NCBI GenBank assembly: GCA_003156615.1
Contig: PMHI01000095.1
Coordinates: 542 to 5,673, forward strand
Source: Acidobacteriaceae bacterium
GTDB taxonomy: Bacteria > Acidobacteriota > Terriglobia > Terriglobales > SbA1
Length of the DNA stretch: 5,132 bases
Direction: 5' to 3'
The notes beneath the pieces were generated by a model, which did no database searches, was not told the DNA's origin, and worked only from the letters and a program-made list of their open reading frames with translations. Position numbers and translations under genes: made by a program. Shown in pieces: positions 1-4,996 of the stretch (position 1 is its first letter; every line of letters begins with the position of its first letter).

Positions 1-65
1 ACATACTTGGTTGTAGTTTTCTTGCTTTCCTGCACTTCGGCTTCGGGGAGGGTAATTGTCGCCAT
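1..65 (-). CDS. ppdK: N-terminus of probable pyruvate, phosphate dikinase (partial)
   Basis: Only the first 21 codons and two further bases are in the window; the gene runs off the left edge. The ATG is at 65-63 and the peptide reads MATITLPEAEVQESKKTTTKY, with the next codon beginning GT (valine). A short polar Lys/Thr-rich lead-in followed by KYV resembles, from memory, the start of many bacterial pyruvate, phosphate dikinases, where KYVYFF opens the nucleotide-binding domain. The gene order glyQ-glyS-ppdK is also known from Clostridia and other bacteria. PPDK converts pyruvate, ATP and phosphate reversibly to phosphoenolpyruvate, AMP and pyrophosphate in the cytoplasm. An AAAGGA Shine-Dalgarno nine bases upstream supports the start. 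That a gene starts here is fairly safe. Its identity is inferred from a short peptide plus context, and no catalytic residue is visible. Confidence 0.5.
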   Translation of the reverse strand, partial: MATITLPEAEVQESKKTTTKY

Positions 66-74
66 GATTATCAG

Positions 75-80
75 TCCTTT
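75..80 (-). promoter_or_regulatory. Ribosome binding site of the ppdK-like gene
   Basis: The minus strand reads AAAGGA here, nine bases before the ATG at 65-63. This is good Shine-Dalgarno spacing and is the main evidence that the short open frame at the left edge is a real gene start. Confidence 0.7.
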
Positions 81-90
81 GTCCTAGGAT

Positions 91-163
91 TTTGGGTGGC
101 GCAGCGCTTGCCGCGCCGCGATCAGAGCGTGCTTATTTCTTCGCAAGGGGCTTTAGCCCCCTG
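91..163. repeat. Intergenic element with two inverted repeats, REP-like
   Basis: The spacer between glyS and the ppdK-like gene holds two inverted repeats. One is GGGGC-TTTA-GCCCC at 147-160. The other is GGCGC (98-102) paired with GCGCC (113-117) around a ten-base loop. On the minus strand the first reads GGGGCTAAAGCCCC, a motif I recall as widely dispersed between genes in acidobacterial genomes; this is memory, not a search. Neither stem is followed by a T-run on the minus strand, so a rho-independent terminator for glyS is not supported. It could still stabilise the 3' end of the glyS message or attenuate read-through into the next gene. Confidence 0.5.
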
Positions 164-171
164 GGTTTACT

Positions 172-2316
172 TTATGTTTTGCCTTCGGTCACAATCTCCG
201 AGAAATCGGCAATTGTAGAGAATTCCTTTAGCAGAGTCCGCAGCAGCGCCAGCCGGTTCGCCCGCAGCTTCTCATCCTCTACCATAACCATGACTTTATC
301 GAAAAACGGGTCCACGTGTTCGCGAGCAGTCGACAGCAGGATCAGCGCGTCGCCGTACTCTTTTTTCCTGCGAAGCTCTTCGATCTTAGAACCGTTGACC
401 TCGAGATAGGCTGCCAGGTTTTTTTCTTCTTGCACTGAATCACGCAGGTACTCAAACCTCGCTGCCGGAGTGCTTCCCTTCTCTTGCGCTTGCCTCAGGA
501 TATTGTGCATACGCTTGCACGCTGCACCAATCGCCAGGAATTCGGGCATATGCAAGACCTGTTTCACGGCCTCGGCACGCGCCAGCGCATCCACCACATC
601 CTCGGCGTCGGCCGCCAGTACTGCCTTCACCACGTCATACGGGTATCCGCACACATCTTTCAGATAGAACTCCAGACGCTCGCGGAAGAACGTGCGCACG
701 ACCCCGGAGAACTTGGCATGGTCGACGAACTTCTTCTCCGCCTCCGATCCCTGGTACCCGGCGCGCGCGTCCCGCATCACGTCATGCAGCCGGAGCGGCA
801 GCTTGTACTTGTCGATCACCTTCACAATCGCATTCCCTTGCCGCCGCAGCGCAAACGGATCCTTCGACCCACTCGGCACCAGTCCCAGGGCAAACATCCC
901 GGCGATCGTATCTGCCTTGTCGCCGATGGAAAGCACCGCGCCCTCCATCGACCGTGGCACATCATCTTCCGTGGATTCTGGCTTGTAGTGATCGTAAATG
1001 GCATCCGCAATCGCCAATCGCGTCGCCTCGGGCAAGCTCGAATCCAACTCCTGCGCCCGCGCATAGAGCCCGCCCACGATACCCTGCAGTTCAGTAAACT
1101 CCTTCACCAGTTCGGTGGTCAGGTCGGTCTTCGCCAGGCAAGCCGCTTTGTGGATCACGCCGGGACGGACTGCCATCCCGCTCTGCCTGACGATCTCACT
1201 CAGCCAACTGCACAAACGCTGCACCCGCCGCGTCTTCTCGTAGTAGCTGCCCAGATCCTTCTGGAAAGTAACGTGCCGCAGCAGTTCCAGTCGCTCCAGC
1301 AGTGACCGTTTCTGATCCGTCTCCCAGAAAAATCGCGCGTCGTTAAACCGGGCCCGCAGCACGCGCTCGTTGCCGTGCCGGATCAGCCCCTGCGGATCGC
1401 CATCGGTATTCAGCACCGCCAGAAAATGCGGCAGCAGCTTGTCGCTCCCATCTTCAACCGCAAAATATTTCTGATGGTCCCGCATCACCGTAACCAGCAC
1501 CTCTTCCGGCAGCGCAAGAAATTGCGGATCGAATCCTCCCAGAATCACCGAAGGAAACTCCGTCAGGTTCACCACCGTGTCGAGCAGAGACTGGTCTTCC
1601 CGCCACCGTGCGCCAGGAATCGTGCGCGTGGCCGCATCGAGAGCTTTGCGAATCTGCTGCTCCCGTTCACCCCGTCCCAAAACTTTGGCTGCGCGCAGAG
1701 CATCCACATAAGAAGACCCAGCCCGCGAAATCGTCACAGCGCCATCAGACAAAATCCTGTGCCCGCGCGAAATCTTCCCCGCCCAGATTCCAGCGAACTC
1801 CAGCGGAATCGTCTCCCCGTCGAGCATCGCCACCAACCACCGCACTGGACGCACAAACCGCTCGTTAGCCTTGCGCCAGTACATACTCTTCGGCCAGTAG
1901 ATGGAGGAAATTTCGCTCGGCAAATTCTCTACAAGAATCTCGGCCGCACTCCGGCCTTTCTTGGTGACTCTTGCGGCCAGGTATTCGCCCTTCGCCGTTG
2001 TGATCTTCTCCAGTTGCGCGACCTCGACTCCAGCCTTTCTGGCAAACGCGTGCGCCGCAGGCGTAGGCTCACCATTCTTGTACGCAACGCTTACCGATGG
2101 ACCGGTCACCTGCTCGGTAACATCCGCCTGTGCCGCTGACATGCCAGCAACCATGACCGCCAACCGCCGCGGCGTATCGAAATAAGCGATCTCGTCCGCA
2201 GTAAGCCGCTCCCTAGTCAGCAGAGCGCTCACGCGCTCGCGCAACTCCTGCGAGGCCGCGTCAATCATCCGCGCCGGAATCTCTTCGCACCCGATCTCTA
2301 GCAGAAAGTCTGGCAT
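172..2316 (-). CDS. glyS: Glycine--tRNA ligase beta subunit
   Basis: This encodes the beta subunit of the bacterial alpha2beta2 glycyl-tRNA synthetase, a cytoplasmic enzyme that charges tRNA-Gly; the beta subunit mainly recognises and binds the tRNA. The 714 residues are close to the usual 680-720. Family landmarks run the full length: N-terminal FLLEIGCEEIPARM (4-17), FDTPRRLAV (46-54), DHQKYFAV (280-287), GNERVLRARFNDARFFWETD (315-334), the HD-like region with KTDLTTELVKEFTELQGIVGG (396-416), and DKADTIAGMFALGLVPSG followed by SKDPFALRR (466-492). A C-terminal DALR-type anticodon-binding region ends with DPFFDKVMVMVEDEKLRANRL (669-689). The ATG at 2316 gives the expected N-terminus. Its Shine-Dalgarno is weak: GAGAG nine bases upstream. 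The gene lies 82 bp downstream of glyQ and is probably cotranscribed with it. It ends in TAA and no disruption is seen. Confidence 0.97.
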   Translation of the reverse strand: MPDFLLEIGCEEIPARMIDAASQELRERVSALLTRERLTADEIAYFDTPRRLAVMVAGMSAAQADVTEQVTGPSVSVAYKNGEPTPAAHAFARKAGVEVAQLEKITTAKGEYLAARVTKKGRSAAEILVENLPSEISSIYWPKSMYWRKANERFVRPVRWLVAMLDGETIPLEFAGIWAGKISRGHRILSDGAVTISRAGSSYVDALRAAKVLGRGEREQQIRKALDAATRTIPGARWREDQSLLDTVVNLTEFPSVILGGFDPQFLALPEEVLVTVMRDHQKYFAVEDGSDKLLPHFLAVLNTDGDPQGLIRHGNERVLRARFNDARFFWETDQKRSLLERLELLRHVTFQKDLGSYYEKTRRVQRLCSWLSEIVRQSGMAVRPGVIHKAACLAKTDLTTELVKEFTELQGIVGGLYARAQELDSSLPEATRLAIADAIYDHYKPESTEDDVPRSMEGAVLSIGDKADTIAGMFALGLVPSGSKDPFALRRQGNAIVKVIDKYKLPLRLHDVMRDARAGYQGSEAEKKFVDHAKFSGVVRTFFRERLEFYLKDVCGYPYDVVKAVLAADAEDVVDALARAEAVKQVLHMPEFLAIGAACKRMHNILRQAQEKGSTPAARFEYLRDSVQEEKNLAAYLEVNGSKIEELRRKKEYGDALILLSTAREHVDPFFDKVMVMVEDEKLRANRLALLRTLLKEFSTIADFSEIVTEGKT

Positions 2317-2398
2317 GCCTTCAAACTCTCAAGTTCCTCAAACCGCGTTCCCAAACGAACGTGACGGACCTCACAAGCGTCCCATGCAGAACTAGAAC
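2317..2398 (-). other. glyQ-glyS spacer, nothing distinctive
   Basis: This 82-bp gap separates the glyQ stop (TAA) from the glyS ATG. It contains no stem followed by a T-run and no convincing promoter. The only element noted is a weak GAGAG at 2326-2330 that may serve as the glyS ribosome binding site. The gap is compatible with glyQ and glyS being one transcript. Confidence 0.5.
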
Positions 2399-3496
2399 TT
2401 ACGATCCCCCCGGTTCCGCCTTCAGCGGACGATTCTTCGTCTGCTCCGAACTGAGAGGCGGAGGCCGGTTCTCATCCAAGTGCTGCTGCTGGACATAAGT
2501 CCTAGCAACATCTACGGCCAGTGCTCGGACGCGTCCGATTACACCGACCCGTTCGGTGACCGAGATCGCTCCCCGGGCATCCAGAATATTGAAAAGATGG
2601 GAGCACTTAAGGCAAAGGTCATATGCCGCTAAAATCGGGCCACGGCGGACACGAGCGCCAGCGGCCTGCGCACCTGTAACCATAGCTTCCTCAACCGCCT
2701 GCGAAACGGCTCCCCCACGGGTCTTTAACGATCTCAGATTGGCCTGAACTTCTCCAAGCAAAGCTCTGCATTCCGATTCGTACAGCTCGAAGTGCTTCCA
2801 TGCCTTCTCTACGTCCGCCGCCTCGAAGTTGTAAACCGAAAATTGGAGTTCATCGGCCAGCCGTACATCGCCGTAGGTCGTCGCTTGCCCGGTCTCCGGA
2901 TCGCGCGCCCACACAATGTCGTAGATCGAATCTACATCCTGTAGAAACGCGCTGATTCGCTCCAGTCCATACGTGAGCTCAACCGAAATCGGAAACAGAT
3001 CAAGGCCGCCGCACTGCTGGAAATAGGTGAACTGCGTGATCTCCAGTCCATCGAGCATCACCTGCCAGCCCACACCCCACGCGCTCAGCGTCGGCGCTTC
3101 CCAGTTGTCTTCCTCGAATTTGATGTCGTGCTGCCGCAGGTCAATCCCAATCGTGCCCAGCGACTCCAAGTACAACTCCTGCACCCTCTCCGGCGGAGGC
3201 TTCAATATCACCTGCAACTGCATGTGCTTGAACAGCCGGTTCGGATTCTCGCCATAGCGCCCATCAGCCGGCCGCCGCGAAGGCTGCACATACGCCACCT
3301 TGTACCGCTTCGGCCCCAGCACGCGCAGAAACGTCTCCGGCGCCATCGTCCCCGCGCCCACTTCCACGTCATAAGGCTGCTGCAACACACATCCGCGCTC
3401 CGCCCAAAACGCCTGCAGCCGCAGGATGACCTCCTGGAACGTCAGCGAGTTGGGTTTGTGTCGATTCACAGGATTGTTCGGGAGCGAGTAAGTCAA
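2399..3496 (-). CDS. glyQ: Glycine--tRNA ligase alpha subunit, with internal insertion
   Basis: This is the catalytic alpha subunit of the alpha2beta2 glycyl-tRNA synthetase (class II fold; binds ATP and glycine and forms glycyl-adenylate). Visible landmarks are [20 protein letters not shown] (18-37), [18 protein letters not shown] (41-58), the motif 2 region [19 protein letters not shown] (69-87), [18 protein letters not shown] (129-146), [14 protein letters not shown] (154-167), the motif 3 region LTYGLERI (174-181) and [15 protein letters not shown] (302-316). The protein is 365 residues against about 290-305 usually. Part of the excess is an apparent insertion at about 250-287, and part is a low-complexity tail after about 340. 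The frame opens with TTG at 3496 and has no clear Shine-Dalgarno. GTG at 3469 is an alternative, and family homology begins only near residue 18, so the start is uncertain. Confidence 0.96.
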   Translation of the reverse strand: MTYSLPNNPVNRHKPNSLTFQEVILRLQAFWAERGCVLQQPYDVEVGAGTMAPETFLRVLGPKRYKVAYVQPSRRPADGRYGENPNRLFKHMQLQVILKPPPERVQELYLESLGTIGIDLRQHDIKFEEDNWEAPTLSAWGVGWQVMLDGLEITQFTYFQQCGGLDLFPISVELTYGLERISAFLQDVDSIYDIVWARDPETGQATTYGDVRLADELQFSVYNFEAADVEKAWKHFELYESECRALLGEVQANLRSLKTRGGAVSQAVEEAMVTGAQAAGARVRRGPILAAYDLCLKCSHLFNILDARGAISVTERVGVIGRVRALAVDVARTYVQQQHLDENRPPPLSSEQTKNRPLKAEPGGS

Positions 3497-3538
3497 CTGT
3501 TGATTGTAAAGGAAGGAGCGGCGAGCCGTCAGCTCACG
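3497..3538 (-). other. recO-glyQ spacer
   Basis: These 42 bp lie between the recO stop (TGA) and the TTG start of glyQ. The gap holds no terminator and no obvious Shine-Dalgarno on the minus strand. It is too short for a T-box leader or riboswitch. It contains GCCGTCA (3525-3531), one unit of the heptamer family that also occurs upstream of recO. recO and glyQ are in the same reading frame, with only the recO TGA and 14 sense codons between them. Confidence 0.5.
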
Positions 3539-4282
3539 TCAGAACCCGCCCTTCTCGAGCATCCCCGCCGTTACCAGCCTCTTCTCAATATGCCGCTCGA
3601 GCGCCTGGATCACAAACTTCCGCAAATCCGCCCCCCGCGCCTTCGGCCACGGATCTCCGGCAAAGCTTTCCACCGGAGCGCGAAACATCTGCGCGGCCAG
3701 CACGCGCGACTCGCCTGAAATTTCGGACGACGCCAGCCGTTTGTCTTGGGCACACATCAGCCCGTCCGCCAGCGCGTGAAAAAACGCCCGACTCCCGTTC
3801 AGACTGCGGCCACAGACGATGCACTCCGTCAACTCAGGCAGAAAGCCAACCAGCCGCGTCAGCCACAATTCGAAGTAGGTGACCGGCATCCAAACATCCC
3901 CGCCCGTCAAAACATGCAGCACCGAAAGCGTCAGGCGGAAGATCGCGTCGTTGGCCTCATGATCAGGCAACAACTCATCCAGCAACTCGCCCACGTGCGC
4001 CAGCGCCACCGCCCGCGCATAGCTAACTTCGGTGGAGAGCGGAGACTCGAGCACTTCGCAGGCATCCAGCCGCGCCAATTCCTGCCGCTCGCGGACATCA
4101 TAAAACGCCCGCACATAAGTCAGCGGCTCCAGAGCCCCGCCGAACCGGCGCTTCGACTTCTTCGCCGACCGCGCCACGCCCCGCAGTTTGCCTTCCGAGC
4201 GTGTAAACAGCGTGACCAGCAAATCGGCCTCGCGCAGCGGATAGGTGCGCAACACGATCGCTTCCGACTCCATCAGTGCCAT
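3539..4282 (-). CDS. recO: DNA repair protein RecO
   Basis: RecO works with RecF and RecR at single-strand gaps: it binds SSB and DNA, anneals strands and helps load RecA. The 247 residues fit the family (about 240-250). The N-terminal OB-fold is recognisable as ESEAIVLRTYPLREADLLVTLFTRSEGKL (5-33), followed by GVARSAKKSKRRFGGALEPLTYV (35-57), the usual RecO signature. The helical C-terminal half contains a zinc-finger-like region: C154-x2-C157 and then GLMC (174-177). The position where many homologues have the fourth cysteine (three residues after C177) is Asp180 here. The ATG at 4282 fits the family N-terminus, although Met4 (4273) is possible, and no strong Shine-Dalgarno is seen. The gene lies 42 bp upstream of glyQ and is probably the first gene of the recO-glyQ-glyS operon. 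Confidence 0.93.
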   Translation of the reverse strand: MALMESEAIVLRTYPLREADLLVTLFTRSEGKLRGVARSAKKSKRRFGGALEPLTYVRAFYDVRERQELARLDACEVLESPLSTEVSYARAVALAHVGELLDELLPDHEANDAIFRLTLSVLHVLTGGDVWMPVTYFELWLTRLVGFLPELTECIVCGRSLNGSRAFFHALADGLMCAQDKRLASSEISGESRVLAAQMFRAPVESFAGDPWPKARGADLRKFVIQALERHIEKRLVTAGMLEKGGF

Positions 4283-4304
4283 GGGAACCAGCGGTGAAGC
4301 GATG

Positions 4305-4333
4305 ATTCTAATGGAAGAGCTATCAGCCGTCAG
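4305..4333 (-). promoter_or_regulatory. Candidate sigma70 promoter for the recO operon
   Basis: The minus strand has CTGACG (4333-4328, four of six matches to TTGACA), a 17-bp spacer, then TAGAAT (4310-4305, five of six matches to TATAAT). Transcription would start near 4298, about 16 bases before the recO ATG. The -35 hexamer falls inside one unit of the heptamer repeat. This is an inference from consensus matching only. Confidence 0.35.
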
Positions 4334-4353
4334 CTATCAAGCCATCAGTCATC
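4319..4353. repeat. Degenerate heptamer tandem repeat (GCYRTCA)
   Basis: Consecutive units on the plus strand read GCTATCA, GCCGTCA, GCTATCA, then one extra A, GCCATCA, and a decayed GTCATCG. The consensus is GCYRTCA (TGAYRGC on the minus strand). Single or paired units also occur just after the recO stop (3525-3531) and just after the ferredoxin stop (about 4522-4537, in inverted orientation). The array resembles the short tandemly repeated intergenic sequences of cyanobacteria and some other genomes. No function can be read from it. Confidence 0.55.
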
Positions 4354-4424
4354 GGAAAAAACAAAATGCGCTGCACAAACATCTAAGAAACGACAGCTTG
4401 GGGCAACAAGGGCAAAGCGAGATC

Positions 4425-4451
4425 TTGAGCTCACAATTTGTGTGATCTCAA
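4425..4451. repeat. 11-bp inverted repeat between ferredoxin terminator and recO
   Basis: TTGAGCTCACA (4425-4435) and TGTGATCTCAA (4441-4451) are inverted copies with one central mismatch, separated by five bases (ATTTG). The arms are AT-richer than the surroundings. It lies upstream of the candidate recO promoter and beyond the ferredoxin terminator. It could be a protein-binding site for a dimeric regulator or a second hairpin in the ferredoxin 3' region. No T-run follows on either strand. Confidence 0.45.
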
Positions 4452-4456
4452 AATGC

Positions 4457-4486
4457 AAAAGGCGCGCATCCGGGTGGACGCGCGCC
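4457..4486 (-). terminator. Rho-independent terminator of the ferredoxin gene
   Basis: On the minus strand the arms GGCGCGCGTCC (4486-4476) and GGATGCGCGCC (4471-4461) form an 11-bp GC-rich stem with one G-U wobble and a four-base ACCC loop, followed at once by TTTT (4460-4457) and, after GCA, another TTTT. This is a classic intrinsic terminator about 55 bases after the ferredoxin stop. It separates the ferredoxin transcript from recO. Confidence 0.85.
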
Positions 4487-4539
4487 CTTGTGGTCCGCCT
4501 CAAACCGTGGAAGAGAGCTCCTGATGGGCTGATAGCTTC

Positions 4540-4800
4540 CTACCGTCCGAAATACGCCGCGTTTTTCGCGGTGAATTCGTTCCATTTCTCCGGCAGATCA
4601 TCGAGCGCAAAAATTGCCGACACCGGGCATACTGGTACGCACGCGCCGCAGTCGATGCACTCAACCGGATCGATGTAGAGCAACGGCTCCGTAGCATACT
4701 TGGGATCATCCTTCTTGGGATGAATGCAATCCACCGGACACGCATCCACGCAGGCGGTGTCTTTGGTGTTGATGCAAGGCTCTGCAATCACGTAAGTCAT
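4540..4800 (-). CDS. Seven-iron-type ferredoxin ([3Fe-4S]/[4Fe-4S])
   Basis: This is a small soluble cytoplasmic electron carrier of 86 residues. Cysteines are at 9, 17, 21, 25, 48, 51, 54 and 58. The N-terminal motif C9-x7-C17-x3-C21-x3-C25 (PVDC) and the C-terminal motif CIDCGACVPVCP (48-59) match the Azotobacter FdI / Thermus / Bacillus schlegelii group. The second position of the first CxxC is Thr12, as in other members whose first cluster is [3Fe-4S]. C9, C17 and C58 would hold the [3Fe-4S] cluster, and C21, C48, C51 and C54 the [4Fe-4S]. The segment between the two halves (PKKDDPKYATEPLLYIDP, 28-45) is several residues longer than in those ferredoxins. The ATG at 4800 gives the family start MTYVIAEPC. 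The gene is flanked by its own candidate promoter and a terminator, so it is probably monocistronic. The redox partner cannot be inferred. Confidence 0.93.
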   Translation of the reverse strand: MTYVIAEPCINTKDTACVDACPVDCIHPKKDDPKYATEPLLYIDPVECIDCGACVPVCPVSAIFALDDLPEKWNEFTAKNAAYFGR

Positions 4801-4812
4801 AAGGGTGTCAGT

Positions 4813-4817
4813 CTCCT
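4813..4817 (-). promoter_or_regulatory. Ribosome binding site of the ferredoxin gene
   Basis: The minus strand reads AGGAG (extended on the 3' side to AGGAGA), with 12 bases between AGGAG and the ATG at 4800. The spacing is somewhat long, but the match is strong and no other start fits the family N-terminus. Confidence 0.6.
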
Positions 4818-4868
4818 GAGATCAATGGCAACATTTTACTACTACAGCGGCGGCTCCGCGAACCGCAC

Positions 4869-4879
4869 ATTCTAGCAAG
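4869..4879 (-). promoter_or_regulatory. Candidate extended -10 promoter of the ferredoxin gene
   Basis: On the minus strand TGC precedes TAGAAT (4874-4869), giving the extended -10 form TGnTAGAAT with five of six matches to TATAAT. The hexamer 17 bp upstream, TGTACC (4897-4892), is a poor -35, as is usual for extended -10 promoters. Transcription would start near 4862, leaving a leader of about 60 bases. The -10 hexamer overlaps the left arm of a 6-bp inverted repeat (CATTCT-AGCA-AGAATG, 4868-4883) that could act as an operator. Confidence 0.5.
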
Positions 4880-4910
4880 AATGCGGGCATAGGTACAGGC
4901 TTAATGCCGG

Positions 4911-4951
4911 GACAAAACGAAACGGCCGGCAACCGTTGGCTGCTAGCCGTT
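4911..4951 (-). terminator. Rho-independent terminator of the Gly/His-rich gene
   Basis: On the minus strand AACGGCTAGCAGCC (4951-4938) pairs with GGTTGCCGGCCGTT (4934-4921) across a three-base AAC loop. This gives a 14-position stem with two G-U wobbles and one mismatch, followed by TCGTTTTGTC (4920-4911). It lies 45 bases beyond the stop codon of the upstream gene and just before the ferredoxin promoter. Confidence 0.7.
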
Positions 4952-4962
4952 GTTTCTTTTCA

Positions 4963-4985
4963 GCTTGATTCATTTCAAATCAAGC
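4963..4985. repeat. 8-bp perfect hairpin after the Gly/His-rich gene
   Basis: GCTTGATT (4963-4970) and AATCAAGC (4978-4985) form a perfect inverted repeat around the seven-base loop CATTTCA. It lies 11 bases past the stop codon of the Gly/His-rich gene. No T-run follows on the minus strand, so it is more likely a 3'-end stabilising stem upstream of the true terminator than a terminator itself. Confidence 0.45.
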
Positions 4986-4996
4986 CGCGGACGAAC

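Noticed and set aside
147..160. GGGGC-TTTA-GCCCC hairpin as the glyS terminator
   Set aside because: The stem is short, and on the minus strand it is followed by TTGCGAAGAAAT with no T-run. A dispersed-repeat explanation fits better.
484..2139. Long plus-strand open frames across glyS (484-1305 and 1375-2139)
   Set aside because: They are antisense to a full-length, clearly recognised glyS in a GC-rich genome. Their translations are rich in Arg, Gln, His and Pro and show no family motif.
3497..3538. T-box leader or glycine riboswitch upstream of glyQ
   Set aside because: Such leaders control glyQS in Firmicutes, but the gap here is only 42 bp and carries no T-box or terminator/antiterminator structure. 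None was recognised upstream of recO either.
3128..4297. Plus-strand open frames opposite glyQ and recO (3128-3718 and 3746-4297)
   Set aside because: They are shadows of the conserved minus-strand genes, with Arg/Gln/His/Pro-rich translations and no recognisable domain or suitable ribosome binding site.
4245..4678. Plus-strand open frames in the recO-ferredoxin intergenic region (4245-4445 and 4442-4678)
   Set aside because: No ribosome binding site or family resemblance is seen. They run through the terminator, the inverted repeats and into the antisense of the ferredoxin gene.
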